Counted from the first letter of the stretch, positions 1-9,638 are shown. The stretch is DNA of 64,000 nt from Clostridium lentum (GCF_014287815.1 NZ_JACOOQ010000002.1:124001-188000); one strand, 5' to 3'. Numbers and translations are program-made. The notes: generated by a model not told the origin, from the sequence alone.

Positions 1-854
1 TGTTTTTTACATTACCTCCATTACTGTTGTTAATAATTTTTAAGTATATTCCTATAGGTGGAATACTAATTGCTTTTGAAGACTATAACCCTATCAGTGG
101 AATACTAGGAAGTGAGTGGGTTGGATTAAAACATTTCCAAAGATTTATGTCCTCACCAGATTTTATGACCTTACTGATGAATACTTTAAAATTAAGCGTT
201 TATGGATTGTTATGGGGATTTCCAGTACCAATTATTTTAGCTTTACTTTTAACTAGGGTAAAAAGTGAAAGAATAAAGAAAATAGTGCAATTAATAATTT
301 ATGCACCAAACTTTATTTCTGTAATAGTAATATCAGGTATGATTATATTATTTTTATCTCCTGTTGGACCTGTAAATCAATTTTTGGGAACATCAATTAA
401 TTTTATGACTAAGCCAGAAGCATTCCGTACTATATATATTGCCAGTGGAATTTGGCAAGGGGCAGGTTGGGCGTCTATTATTTACACCGCAGCTCTTTCT
501 AATTCAAGTAAGGAACTAACAGAAGCTGCTGTCATTGATGGAGCTAATATTTTTCAACAGATTTGGAATGTTGATATTCCAGCTATAAAGCCAATTATGA
601 TTATTCAATTTATTTTATCAGTAGGTGGAATAATGAGTATAGGATTTGAAAAAGCACTTGCTTTACAAACAAGTTTAAATATGCCTACATCTGATATATT
701 AGCTACTTATACTTACAGAATGGGGTTACAGTTAGGTGATTATAGTTTCTCTACAGCAGTTGGATTATTTAACTCAGTAATAAATATAATACTACTTATT
801 ATGGTGAATGTAACTATAAAGAAAATGAACGAAGATGAAGAAGTAGGCTTATAG
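1..854 (+). CDS. Sugar ABC transporter permease, LplB type (5' partial)
   Basis: Membrane permease of a CUT1-type oligosaccharide ABC importer. The reading frame is open from base 3 across the window edge, so the start codon lies upstream and the first TTG at 27 is not the true start. The residues just before and after it (FKYIPIGGILIAFEDYNP) match the usual LplB/YteP N-terminal segment. The cytoplasmic EAA loop that docks the ATPase is visible at about 480-600 (EAAVIDGANIFQQIWNVDIP). About six hydrophobic segments are present. A second permease and a solute-binding lipoprotein follow closely. No ATPase is encoded in the visible part; such systems often share a general MsmX-like ATPase. Confidence 0.9.
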   Translation, partial: FFTLPPLLLLIIFKYIPIGGILIAFEDYNPISGILGSEWVGLKHFQRFMSSPDFMTLLMNTLKLSVYGLLWGFPVPIILALLLTRVKSERIKKIVQLIIYAPNFISVIVISGMIILFLSPVGPVNQFLGTSINFMTKPEAFRTIYIASGIWQGAGWASIIYTAALSNSSKELTEAAVIDGANIFQQIWNVDIPAIKPIMIIQFILSVGGIMSIGFEKALALQTSLNMPTSDILATYTYRMGLQLGDYSFSTAVGLFNSVINIILLIMVNVTIKKMNEDEEVGL

Positions 855-863
855 GAGGGTAAA

Positions 864-1760
864 ATGGTAAAGAAAAGAAAAAGAAATCTTTCAATGTCAG
901 ATAAAATTATTTTAAATAGTGGATATATATTGCTAGGAATTTTTCTACTTGCTATTATAATTCCACTTGCATATATAGTTATTGCTTCATTTACAGATCC
1001 TACTGTGCTAAGCAGTGAAGGAATAACATTCGATTTTAGCAAATGGTCATTAGATGGATATAAGAGAGTTCTGCAAGATGATATGATTTTAAGAGGATTT
1101 TTAAATTCTATTTTTTATTCAATTTCATATGCAGTAATTTCAGTTGCAGTTACACTTATGGCAGCATATCCGTTATCAAAAGATAAGTTTGTGGGTAAGA
1201 CATTTATAAACACTTTATATGTAATAACTATGTTTTTAGGTGGAGGATTAATCCCAACATATTTATTGATGGATAAATTAAATCTTTTAAACACTATATG
1301 GGCTATGTTATTACCAGGAGCCATAAATGTATGGAATATAATGCTTGCAAAAACATATTTTAAGTCACTACCTAAAGAATTAAGAGAAGCTTCATCTATA
1401 GATGGAGCAAGTGAAATAAAGCATTTCTTTAAAATAGTGTTACCAGTATGCAAACCAATTATAGCAGTATTGATGTTATACCAATTTGTAGCTCAATGGA
1501 ATGGATATTTTGATGCAATGATTTATTTAGATGATTCTAAGCTACAGCCACTACAACTAGTAATAAGATCAATATTAATTCAAAATTCACCATCTACAGG
1601 AATGATAGCTGATATACAAAATATGGCTGAAATGTCTAAGATGGCCGAATTATTAAAGTATTCAACAATAGTAATTTCAAGTTTACCATTGTTAATTATG
1701 TATCCATTTTTCCAAAAATATTTTGATAAAGGTATAATGATGGGCTCAGTAAAAGGCTGA
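864..1760 (+). CDS. Sugar ABC transporter permease, LplC/YtcP type
   Basis: Second permease of the oligosaccharide importer, 298 aa, with about six membrane segments. The EAA loop reads EASSIDGASEIKHFFKIVLP in its second half. It starts nine bases after the preceding permease with a GGAGG ribosome binding site, so the two are co-translated. The C-terminus ends in MMGSVKG, typical of the YtcP/LplC group. Together with the upstream permease it should form the channel heterodimer. The substrate is inferred from the neighbouring GH32 and fructokinase genes as sucrose or fructo-oligosaccharide; the family itself handles many sugars. Confidence 0.9.
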   Translation: MVKKRKRNLSMSDKIILNSGYILLGIFLLAIIIPLAYIVIASFTDPTVLSSEGITFDFSKWSLDGYKRVLQDDMILRGFLNSIFYSISYAVISVAVTLMAAYPLSKDKFVGKTFINTLYVITMFLGGGLIPTYLLMDKLNLLNTIWAMLLPGAINVWNIMLAKTYFKSLPKELREASSIDGASEIKHFFKIVLPVCKPIIAVLMLYQFVAQWNGYFDAMIYLDDSKLQPLQLVIRSILIQNSPSTGMIADIQNMAEMSKMAELLKYSTIVISSLPLLIMYPFFQKYFDKGIMMGSVKG

Positions 1761-1785
1761 TATTATATAAAAGGGAGAGAGTAAA

Positions 1786-3390
1786 ATGAGAAAAAATAAG
1801 ATAAAAAGAATTTTAAGTATTGTAATGTTAACTGTAGTAACTACATCTTTAAGTGCTTGTGGAAGTAAGAAGGAGGAAAATGTAACTGTACATTCTGATG
1901 TATCATTTCCACTAGAGGAAACTGCCACTTTAACTATGCTTACAAGTGCACCAGCAGTATCAGAACAAAATCCTAATAATAGACTTATATTTAAAAGATT
2001 ACAAGAAAAAACTAATGTAGAAGTAGATTGGACATGCTATCCAGATGATCAATATGGCGATAAAAAAAGTTTAGCATTATCTAAAAAAGATACACTACCT
2101 GATGTAGTTTTTAATGCTGGAATGAGTAATTATGATTTACTTCGTTACTCTAAACAAGGCGTAATTATTGCTGTTGAAGATTTGATAGATGAATATATGC
2201 CTAATTTAAGCAAGATATTAAATGAAAATCCTGAGTATAGAAAGATGATAACAGCTCCTGATGGACATATATATTCATTCCCTTGGATTGAGGAATTAGG
2301 TACTGGAAAAGAAGCTATACAGGCTGTAGGAGATATGCCTTTTATAAATAAAAAATGGCTAGACGAATTAGGGTTAGAAGTACCAACTACAACTGATGAA
2401 TTAGTTGAAGTGCTAAAAGCTTTTAGGGATAAGAAACCAGAAGGTAGAACAGATGTAATACCTATGACGTTCATTATAAATAATGGAGACCAAGATCCAG
2501 GAATATTATTAGGAGCTTTTGGAGAAGGGGACAATAGTGATCATTTTCTTGTAACAAATGATAAAAAGGTTATTTATTCAACTGTACAAGAGGGATATAA
2601 AGAAGGTATAAGCTGGCTTCATTCACTTCAAGAAGAAGGACTTATAGATCCAGAAGCATTTACACAAGATTGGGCAACTTATGTATCTAAAGGTAATAAT
2701 GGAAGATATGGAATGTTCTTTACTTGGGATGCAGCAAATATAGTTACAAATCCAGAAGATTATATTGCATTACCAGCACTAGCAGGACCAAATGGGAACG
2801 TTAATGTACCAAGATCAAATGGAGCAGGTATAGACATTGGAAGATGTGTAATAACTACTGCTAATAAGAATTTAGAATTAACAGCAAAATGGATAGATGA
2901 ATTATATGATCCATTACAATCAGTACAAGATAACTGGGGAACTTACGGAGATGAAGAACATCAAAATGTATTTGAACTAAAAGAAGATGGTTCATTAGCA
3001 CATTTACCTTTAGGAGATACTTCACCTTGGGAAGTTAGAGTAAATCAAAATGTAGGTGGTCCTTTAGCAGTTCTTAATGAATACTATGGAAATTATACAA
3101 CATGTCCAGATGATGCCCAAGAAAGGTTAAATATACTCCATGAAACTTATGTAAAAGATATGAAGGCAGAGTATAACTATCCTGTATTACTTATGACTCA
3201 AGAAGATATAGAATTGTTTACTCAATATGAAACAGCAGTACGACAATATACTGAAAGAAAAAAAGCTGAATGGATTTTAAATGGAGGCATAGAAAAGGAA
3301 TGGGATTCTTATCTTGATGAGATGGAAAAATTAGGGCTATCAAAAATGTTGGAAATAAAGCAAAAATATTTAGATGAATATTTTAAATAA
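1786..3390 (+). CDS. Extracellular sugar-binding lipoprotein (LplA-like)
   Basis: Solute-binding protein of the ABC importer, 534 aa, a normal length for the large LplA/YtcQ group. The N-terminus is a basic region, a hydrophobic stretch and a lipobox (LSAC) with Cys at about residue 25, so it is a lipoprotein on the outer face of the membrane. The body has the repeated Trp and acidic residues usual for type-I oligosaccharide binders (for example YGMFFTWDAAN near residue 306). RBS GGGAGAG precedes the ATG. Its position between the permeases and the beta-fructosidase suggests it captures beta-fructoside sugars. Confidence 0.9.
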   Translation: MRKNKIKRILSIVMLTVVTTSLSACGSKKEENVTVHSDVSFPLEETATLTMLTSAPAVSEQNPNNRLIFKRLQEKTNVEVDWTCYPDDQYGDKKSLALSKKDTLPDVVFNAGMSNYDLLRYSKQGVIIAVEDLIDEYMPNLSKILNENPEYRKMITAPDGHIYSFPWIEELGTGKEAIQAVGDMPFINKKWLDELGLEVPTTTDELVEVLKAFRDKKPEGRTDVIPMTFIINNGDQDPGILLGAFGEGDNSDHFLVTNDKKVIYSTVQEGYKEGISWLHSLQEEGLIDPEAFTQDWATYVSKGNNGRYGMFFTWDAANIVTNPEDYIALPALAGPNGNVNVPRSNGAGIDIGRCVITTANKNLELTAKWIDELYDPLQSVQDNWGTYGDEEHQNVFELKEDGSLAHLPLGDTSPWEVRVNQNVGGPLAVLNEYYGNYTTCPDDAQERLNILHETYVKDMKAEYNYPVLLMTQEDIELFTQYETAVRQYTERKKAEWILNGGIEKEWDSYLDEMEKLGLSKMLEIKQKYLDEYFK

Positions 3391-3393
3391 TAA

Positions 3394-3428
3394 ACATACG
3401 CAAGTGGCAGATTGTCACTTGTGTTTAC
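3394..3428 (+). promoter_or_regulatory. Intercistronic hairpin between binding protein and beta-fructosidase
   Basis: The arms CAAGTGGCA and TGTCACTTG fold around a three-base loop just after the binding-protein stop codon. The U-run is weak, so this is better read as an mRNA-stabilising or partial-termination hairpin than as a full terminator. Such hairpins often keep binding-protein mRNA more abundant than downstream genes. Confidence 0.45.
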
Positions 3429-3461
3429 TGAAAAATATTAGAGGAGTGGATTAGGGTAATT

Positions 3462-4928
3462 ATGAGTAGTTCAGTTTTAGAGAAAGCAAGAGATTATGAG
3501 AATAGATTTATTGAGAGTATAAAAAGCGAAGAAAGACCAGCTTTTCATATATCAGCACCAATTGGTTGGATTAATGATCCAAATGGATTTTCAATTTTTA
3601 ATGAAGAATATCATTTGTTTTATCAATATAATCCATATGGTACAGTGTGGGGGCCAATGCATTGGGGGCATAGTAAATCAAAAGATATGATAAAGTGGCA
3701 ACAGCTACCAGTAGCTATGGCACCAGATAGTAAATATGATATAGATGGATGTTTTTCAGGGAGTGCTATAGAAGATAATAATAAACATATACTTATGTAT
3801 ACTGGAGTAGTTGATAAGAAAAATGAAAATGGTGAGCATTATGTAAGACAAGTTCAATGTATAGCTATTGGTGATGGAGAAAATTATTTTAAGCTAGATA
3901 GTAATCCAGTTATAACTGATGAATTATTACCAGAAGGAAGCAGTTTTGAAGATTTTAGGGATCCTAAGATATGGAAAGAAGATGGAGATTTTTATTCAGT
4001 TGTTGCTAGTAGAAGTAAAGATGGTAGTGGACAGATATTAATGTTTAAGTCAGAGAATTTAAAAACTTGGGAGTTAGTTACTATCTTAGACAAGAGTGAA
4101 AATAAATTAGGTCGTATGTGGGAGTGTCCAGATTTCTTTAATATAGATGGAAAAAATGTACTTGTAATTTCACCACAAGAGGTTAGAGCTACCAAAGATG
4201 GATTCCATAATGGGAATAATACTGCATTTTTAATTGGAGAGTATGATAAAGAAAATAAAAAATTTAATAGAGAAAAAACAAAGGTAATAGATTTTGGATT
4301 AGATTTTTATGCACCTCAAACATTTGAAGATAAAGATGGTAGACGTATAATGATTGGATGGATGCATTCTTGGGAAAATAGAATTATTCCTAATGAGTTT
4401 AAATGGTGTGGAATGATGACAATACCAAGAGAAATTAGAATAAAAGATAATAATGTAATTCAAACGCCAATTAAGGAAATTGAAAATTACTATGGTGATA
4501 CAGTAAAATATGAAAAAATAACTATAGATAAAGAAGTTTCGCTAGAAGGAATTAACGGAAGAGTACTTGATATGACTTTAGATATCGACGCTTCAAAAGC
4601 TGAAGAATTTGAAATCAAATTTGCAAAAAATAATGAGTATGAAACGATAATAAGATATTATTCAAAAAGAAATACAATAGAGTTTGATAGAAGTTATTCA
4701 GGAAAATATGGAGATATTCTTCATAAAAGAGAGATGAAGGTTAAAGATAATGATGGTAAGTTAAGAATGAGATTAGTTTTAGATAAATATTCTGCTGAAA
4801 TATTTGCAAATGATGGAGAACAAGTAATGACTTCAACATTTTATACACCATTGGATGCACAAGATATAACACTTTCATCAAAAGGAAAATCAATACTTAG
4901 CATTGAAAAACATAAAATCGACATATAA
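3462..4928 (+). CDS. GH32 beta-fructosidase (sucrase / sucrose-6-phosphate hydrolase family)
   Basis: Hydrolyses the beta-fructofuranosyl bond of sucrose or short fructans in the cytoplasm; no signal peptide is seen. All three GH32 signatures are present: WINDPNG near residue 36 (the Asp is the nucleophile), FRDPKIW near residue 166 (transition-state Asp) and ECPD near residue 222 (Glu acid/base). The length of 488 aa is standard, with the five-bladed propeller followed by a C-terminal beta-sandwich. Because the adjacent importer is an ABC type and a fructokinase follows, free sucrose or fructo-oligosaccharide is the more likely substrate than sucrose 6-phosphate. The SD (GAGGAG) is about 15 bases from the ATG, rather far. 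Confidence 0.93.
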   Translation: MSSSVLEKARDYENRFIESIKSEERPAFHISAPIGWINDPNGFSIFNEEYHLFYQYNPYGTVWGPMHWGHSKSKDMIKWQQLPVAMAPDSKYDIDGCFSGSAIEDNNKHILMYTGVVDKKNENGEHYVRQVQCIAIGDGENYFKLDSNPVITDELLPEGSSFEDFRDPKIWKEDGDFYSVVASRSKDGSGQILMFKSENLKTWELVTILDKSENKLGRMWECPDFFNIDGKNVLVISPQEVRATKDGFHNGNNTAFLIGEYDKENKKFNREKTKVIDFGLDFYAPQTFEDKDGRRIMIGWMHSWENRIIPNEFKWCGMMTIPREIRIKDNNVIQTPIKEIENYYGDTVKYEKITIDKEVSLEGINGRVLDMTLDIDASKAEEFEIKFAKNNEYETIIRYYSKRNTIEFDRSYSGKYGDILHKREMKVKDNDGKLRMRLVLDKYSAEIFANDGEQVMTSTFYTPLDAQDITLSSKGKSILSIEKHKIDI

Positions 4929-4996
4929 ATTATAAAAATTAATCAAAATATTTAAAGTTATAAAATAGAGTACTAGGAAATGGAGATTAAACTATT

Positions 4997-5926
4997 ATGA
5001 AAAAAGTAATTTGTCCTGGAGAGGCGTTAATAGATTTTGTATCAACAGATGTAGGTAAATCATTAGAGAATACAAATGGATTTGTAAAAAAAGCTGGTGG
5101 GGCTCCAGCAAATGTAGCATCAGCTATATCTAAATTAGGAGCAGAAGCTTATTTTGCAGGAACTGTAGGAAAGGATGCTTTTGGAGCATTTATAGAAACT
5201 ACTTTAAAAGCTAATAATATTAATACAAGTTTATTGTTTAAGCTAGAAAATCATAGTACTACATTAGCATTTGTTTCGTTAATGGAAGATGGAGAGAGAG
5301 ATTTTGAATTTGCAAGGGATGCTGATTCACTTTTATCAATTGATATGTTTAAGGATAAATTAGAGTGTTTTGATTTATTTCATTTTGGAAGTGCCACAGC
5401 ATTTCTTGAAGGAGAATTGAAAAAAACATATTATAAATTAAAAGAGTATGCAGTTGAAAATAACAAGTTAATAACATTTGATGCTAATTATAGAGAAAAT
5501 TTATTTGCTGATAAAAAAGAAGAATTTATTAAATGCTCTGTTGATTTTATAAAGGATAGTTTTATTGTAAAACTAAGTGAGGAAGAAGCATTGTTAATTA
5601 GTGGTAAAAATGAAGTTAAAGAAGCTGCCCAGTATATTGTAAAATTAGGTTGTGAAAATTTGATTATAACATTAGGTAAAAAAGGCTCTTTAGTAACAAC
5701 GAAGAAAACACAAGTATTAGTGCCAACAAAAGAAATGGTAATGATAGATGCTACAGGAGCAGGAGATGCTTTTATGGGAGCTGTCATTGCTCAGATTATA
5801 AATAAACCAGATAAAGATATTGTTGAAATTGTTAAACTAGCTAATTTAGTAGGAGGAATAACCACAACTAAAATAGGTGCACTTGAATCAATACCTACTT
5901 GGGAAGAAGTTGAAAAGTATAAATAA
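4997..5926 (+). CDS. Fructokinase, PfkB/ribokinase family
   Basis: Phosphorylates fructose with ATP to fructose 6-phosphate. The 309 aa sequence carries the PfkB N-terminal glycine signature (GGAPANVASAISKLG near residue 35) and the C-terminal anion-hole motif DATGAGDAFMGA near residue 252, whose last Asp is the catalytic base. It is the final gene of the beta-fructoside operon and is followed by a strong terminator. Its job is to feed into glycolysis the fructose released by the GH32 enzyme next door. Confidence 0.9.
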   Translation: MKKVICPGEALIDFVSTDVGKSLENTNGFVKKAGGAPANVASAISKLGAEAYFAGTVGKDAFGAFIETTLKANNINTSLLFKLENHSTTLAFVSLMEDGERDFEFARDADSLLSIDMFKDKLECFDLFHFGSATAFLEGELKKTYYKLKEYAVENNKLITFDANYRENLFADKKEEFIKCSVDFIKDSFIVKLSEEEALLISGKNEVKEAAQYIVKLGCENLIITLGKKGSLVTTKKTQVLVPTKEMVMIDATGAGDAFMGAVIAQIINKPDKDIVEIVKLANLVGGITTTKIGALESIPTWEEVEKYK

Positions 5927-5930
5927 GGAA

Positions 5931-5967
5931 ATACTGAGATTTAGTTAACTAAATCTCAGTATTTTTT
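5931..5967. terminator. Bidirectional intrinsic terminator
   Basis: A perfect 14-bp stem (ATACTGAGATTTAG and its complement) with a TTAA loop at 5931-5962 is followed by a T-run. It lies between the converging fructokinase and LacI-family genes and has A-tracts on the other side, so it can serve both strands. Confidence 0.9.
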
Positions 5968-5980
5968 ATACGTATAAATA

Positions 5981-6994
5981 TTAAGAAGTTGTCTCTCTTT
6001 GAATTAATTCAGTGTCTATATTAATATGTTCAATAGTTATAGGCATATTTTTATTTTTAGCATTAATTTGTCTAAGAATTAATTTCATTGAGTCCTCAGC
6101 AATTTTAACAATATCTTGCTTAACAGTGGTAATTGGAAGGATAGACTCCATAGAAATTGGTGAATTATCAAATCCTATTATTTCATATTCATCAGGTATA
6201 TTTTTTTTATTTTTTATTAAAATATTCAATAAAATATTGGCATGAGTGTCATTGCTTAAAAATATACCTTTTTTTCCATTAGGATATTTTTTTTCAATGT
6301 CTTCATATATATTATAAATATTATGATAAGCTGTATCAAATGTACTTCATATTTTAGAAAGATAACATTTATAATTAATGTTATTAGTCTCACAAGCAGT
6401 TTTAAACGCTTCAATACGTTTATAAGAAGGAGTGTCTTTCTTTACATCTACGTTTATATGAATTAACATATCACAATTATTGTTAATTAGTAAATTAGTT
6501 GCTTGCAAAGAGCCATAATAATTATCACTATTAACACTTGAAATATACTTGTCTTCTCTTTCAATAGAGACTATAGGAATATTTAATTCACTTAGGGTTT
6601 TAGAATCTATAGAATGGCTTAGTATAATTAATCCTTCGATTTGATAAGCTAATAATTCGTTTATATAATTCATTTCTTCATCTCTATTGTTATTTCCAAC
6701 AAATACTAAAAATTTATACTTGTATTTTGGATAAGTATTAATAAGAGAATCTAAAATTTGAGAATAGTAATGTAAAAATAAATCAGGAATAATAATACCA
6801 ATCATTTCTGTTTTACCATTAGCTAAACTTCTAGCAACTTTATTTTCTTTGTAGTCTAATTCAACTAAAGCATTTTCAATTTTTTTCTTAGATTCTTCAG
6901 TTAAAGAATCAGGATTATTGAAATATCTAGAGATAGTTGTTTTAGAAAAGTTTGTTTTTTTTGCTATATCGTTAAATGTAATTTTTTTCTTCAT
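5981..6994 (-). pseudogene. LacI-family sucrose-type regulator, interrupted by an in-frame TGA
   Basis: Reading from 6994 down, a LacI protein starts MKKKITFNDIAKK with a clear helix-turn-helix (KTTISRYFNNPDSL) and a periplasmic-binding-like effector domain. A TGA at 6349-6347, about residue 216, stops it. The same frame then continues without further stops for 121 codons (…GIFLSNDTHANIL…EIIGFDNSPIS) to 5981, giving a normal LacI length of about 337 codons. Only one base change separates it from an intact gene. A truncated protein would keep the DNA-binding domain but lack half the effector domain. It is divergent from the GH32/PTS remnant, the usual place for a sucrose repressor. SD AGGTGA supports the 6994 start. 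Confidence 0.85.
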
Positions 6995-7061
6995 ATGCAC
7001 ATCACCTAAGTATATTATATCAAAAAAGGATTTCAAATGAAAATAAAATGCTTATAGAACA

Positions 7062-7123
7062 TTGACATGTAATCGATAACATGATAATATTACCTTAAAA
7101 TAACCGGTTATGTTACCGATTAC
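7062..7123 (+). promoter_or_regulatory. Promoter with probable LacI operators
   Basis: TTGACA at 7062-7067 is followed, about 15-17 bases on, by GATAAT/TAATAT near 7083-7090. GTAATCGATAAC (7069-7080) sits in the spacer, its inverted partner GTTACCGATTAC lies at 7112-7123, and a perfect palindrome TAACCGGTTA lies at 7101-7110. LacI-family operators have a central CG, as all three do. The site is between the divergent LacI gene and the sucrose-PTS remnant, so it was probably the repressor target. Confidence 0.65.
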
Positions 7124-7143
7124 TAAAACTAGGAGGGAATTAT

Positions 7144-8283
7144 ATAGGGAGACCTAAGATACATTTAACAGCACCGAGAAATTGGATTAATGATCCAAAT
7201 GGATTTATTTATTATAAGGGAGAATATCATTTGTTTTATCAATATTTCCCATATGATAATGAGTCTTTTGAGTCATCACAAGTAAAAATATTTTCTGAAG
7301 ATGGATATACATTTAATAATTTAGAAGATAAGAAAATAATTATATAACTGATTATGGATGAAAAGTTAGGACATAGAACTCATACAAGAGATCCAAAAGT
7401 ATGGAAATATAAAGATAGATATACGTTAATACTTGGGAGTAAGTTTATAGAAAGTGGTAGTGATAAGTTTACTGGAGAAGTTCTATTTTACACTAGTGAG
7501 GACGGCGAAAACTGGAGTTATAAAAATAGGTATTATGATAAAAAAATAGGAGATATGTGGGAATGTCCAGATTTATTTGAAGTCGATAATGAATATATAT
7601 TAATTATGTCTCCGGAACATTTAATAAGTGATGGAAATAATTACACTAATAATACTGTTTACTCAATAGTTGGCTTTGATGAAGAATCCTGTGATATGAA
7701 GATTGATGATGAAGTAATGATCTTAGATGAGGGATTAGATTTATATGCAGCACAAACAAATATTGATAAATACGGAAATAGGATATTAATTGGATGGATG
7801 CGTATGCCTAGCAAGCCTTCTAATGAAGAGTGGATAGGAATGATGACACTACCAAGAAAAATAACAGTTAGGAAAAATCAAGTGTATTTTAGTATACCTG
7901 ACTATATCGATGATAAGTTTAATAAAAAAATAGATATAGGCAAATTTGATATAAATAATCCATGTAAAATAAATGTTACGTTAAAATCAGGAATTTCAGC
8001 TCTATTAGGAATTACTGAGCCAGCCGTATTTGGGGTAAATTTAAAATTAAAGTATCCATTTGTAGGTGCATTAATAGGTTCTGCCGTAGGTTCAGCATAT
8101 GCTACATTTATGAAAGTATTATCATTATCTCAAGGACCAGCTGGGTTACCTGGAGTTATAGTGATTAGACCAAAGTCTATGGTACAATATATGGTAACAA
8201 TGGTTATTACATTTGTTACAGCAACTGTAGCAACAATTTTGCTATACACGGTTTTTCAAAAGAAAGAGAATAGCACTAACTAG
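7144..8283 (+). pseudogene. Chimeric remnant: GH32 sucrose hydrolase fused to PTS sucrose EIIC tail
   Basis: In one frame starting at an ATA (7144) eight bases after AGGAGGG, the sequence reads as a GH32 N-terminus ([20 protein letters not shown]). It then lacks the section that normally carries the WGHxxSxD region, meets a TAA at 7345-7347, and resumes as GH32 (THTRDPKVWKYKDRY, then MWECPDLFE). After about codon 280 of this frame (near 7989) it switches to the C-terminal part of a PTS glucose/sucrose EIIC permease (ISALLGITEPAVFGVNLKLK … PGVIVIRP) and ends at 8281-8283. Start codon loss, an internal deletion, a stop and a deletion fusion all indicate a dead scrB-scrA pair. An ORF from 7354 (309 codons) remains open but has no plausible combined function. 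Confidence 0.88.
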
Positions 8284-8301
8284 ATAATTTAATAAATATA
8301 T

Positions 8302-8345
8302 AAGGCTGTATCAAAAAGTTTATTATTTTTGGTATAGCTTTATTG
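8302..8345 (+). terminator. Intrinsic terminator after the PTS remnant
   Basis: A 16-bp stem with three G-U pairs (AAGGCTGTATCAAAAA at 8302-8317 against TTTTTGGTATAGCTTT at 8326-8341) is followed by a T-rich stretch. It is probably the original terminator of the sucrose-PTS operon. Confidence 0.7.
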
Positions 8346-8403
8346 TTTTGAATAGATAGTTTTAAATATATGTAAGATTGATAAACTAATAATTATATTA
8401 TAC

Positions 8404-8432
8404 TTGAAATATGTTTTATTAATATATATAAT
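8404..8432 (+). promoter_or_regulatory. Sigma-A promoter of the btuFCD leader
   Basis: TTGAAA at 8404-8409 and TATAAT at 8427-8432 are separated by 17 bases. The expected start is about seven bases on, immediately before the cobalamin riboswitch. Confidence 0.7.
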
Positions 8433-8446
8433 ATTGAAGGAATTAG

Positions 8447-8632
8447 TATGGTGCTTTTAGTTTATAAATATAAATAGGCAAAAGTTAAAAGTGAATGTGA
8501 TGAAATTTCACAACAGCCCCCACTACTGTGATAGAGGATGAAAGCTAAAATTATAAATTCCATTGAGATATTTTCTTGAGAAGGAGTTTAGTGAGTAAAG
8601 AGATTCTTAAGTCAGGAAACCTGCCATAACTT
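8447..8632 (+). promoter_or_regulatory. Cobalamin riboswitch 1
   Basis: The two diagnostic blocks are present in order: ACAGCCCCCACTACTGTGA near 8513-8531 and the B12 box AAGTCAGGAAACCTGCC at 8609-8625. The arrangement is that of AdoCbl-type riboswitches, which shut off expression when the vitamin is abundant. I see no U-tailed terminator between it and the next gene. A purine-rich GGGAGGGAGAG and the SD follow, so control may be at translation. It precedes btuFCD. Confidence 0.93.
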
Positions 8633-8678
8633 TAATAGTGTTTTTCTTTGGGAGGGAGAGAACAAAAAAGGAGAAAAA

Positions 8679-9626
8679 ATGAATAAATTATTTAAAAGGT
8701 TTGCAGCAATATCTTTATCCACTATGATTGCTTTTGGCTTAATTAGCTGTGGAAATAATGCAGAAAAAAAAGATAATACTGCAAATCAATCATCTCAAGT
8801 TGGAGAAGTAGTATATCCAGTAACTATAACAGATTCTTTTGGTAAAGAGGTAACTTTAGATAAGGAACCTAAAAAGATTATTTCTGTAGCACCTAACATA
8901 ACAGAAATGATATATGAACTTGGAGCAGAAGGCAAACTTGTAGGAAGAACTGATTATTGTGATTATCCAAAAGAAGTAACAAATATTGAATCAATTGGTA
9001 ATTTAATGACGCCAGATATTGAAAAAATAATAAGCTTAGAACCAGATTTAGTAATTACTTCAACTCATTTTGATAAGGAAAATACAGCTAAACTTGAAGC
9101 AGCTGGTATTAAGATTATAGGATTATATGAAGAACATGATGTTGATGGTGTTTACACTATGATGGAAACATTAGGAAAAGCTTTAAATAAACAAGATGAA
9201 GCAACTAAGGATGTAGCTGCAATGAAATCTACTATTAAAGAAGTAACTGATGCTGTTAAAGATTTAGAAGAACCTACAGTTTATTATGTAGTAGGATATG
9301 GAGAATATGGTGATTTCTCTGCACCAGAAAATACTTTTGCAGGAGAAATTATTAAATTAGCTGGTGGAGATAATATAGTACCAGCACAAGACAATTGGTC
9401 ATATAGTTTAGAAGCACTTTTAGAAGCAGATCCTGAAATAATCATTATAGGTAATGGTATGAAGGATGGATTTGAAACAGCTGAAGGATATAAGGAGTTA
9501 ACTGCTGTTAAAGAAGGAAAAGTATACGAAATAGATAATAACTTAATAGACCGTCAAGGTTATAGAAATGCAGAAGGAGTAATGACTTTAGCAAAGATAT
9601 TCCATCCAGAAGCCTTTCAACAATAG
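8679..9626 (+). CDS. btuF: Cobalamin-binding lipoprotein BtuF
   Basis: Periplasmic-binding-type substrate receptor for vitamin B12, 315 aa. A lipoprotein signal ends in LISC (Cys near residue 24), so it is membrane-anchored outside the cell. The body has the class-III binding-protein pattern of BtuF/FhuD (IISVAPNITEMIYELG, then LMTPDIEKIISLEPDLVI), with a long linking helix expected. The cobalamin riboswitch upstream decides between B12 and siderophore or heme as substrate. Permease and ATPase genes follow directly. Confidence 0.92.
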   Translation: MNKLFKRFAAISLSTMIAFGLISCGNNAEKKDNTANQSSQVGEVVYPVTITDSFGKEVTLDKEPKKIISVAPNITEMIYELGAEGKLVGRTDYCDYPKEVTNIESIGNLMTPDIEKIISLEPDLVITSTHFDKENTAKLEAAGIKIIGLYEEHDVDGVYTMMETLGKALNKQDEATKDVAAMKSTIKEVTDAVKDLEEPTVYYVVGYGEYGDFSAPENTFAGEIIKLAGGDNIVPAQDNWSYSLEALLEADPEIIIIGNGMKDGFETAEGYKELTAVKEGKVYEIDNNLIDRQGYRNAEGVMTLAKIFHPEAFQQ

Positions 9627-9638
9627 GAGGAGCATATT

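Noticed and set aside
740..1453. Long open frames on the opposite strand of the transporter genes and many others.
   Set aside because: They follow codon bias of the real + strand genes, have no ribosome sites and show Ser/Thr/Ile-rich nonsense composition.
6347..6349. The TGA in the LacI gene could encode selenocysteine.
   Set aside because: LacI regulators do not contain selenocysteine, no Sec insertion hairpin is evident, and the Mo enzyme in this window uses Cys at its metal site. A nonsense mutation is simpler.
7354..8283. A 309-codon open frame as a genuine GH32 enzyme with membrane domain.
   Set aside because: It lacks the WINDPNG block needed for catalysis and its second part is a PTS permease tail, so it is a deletion product.
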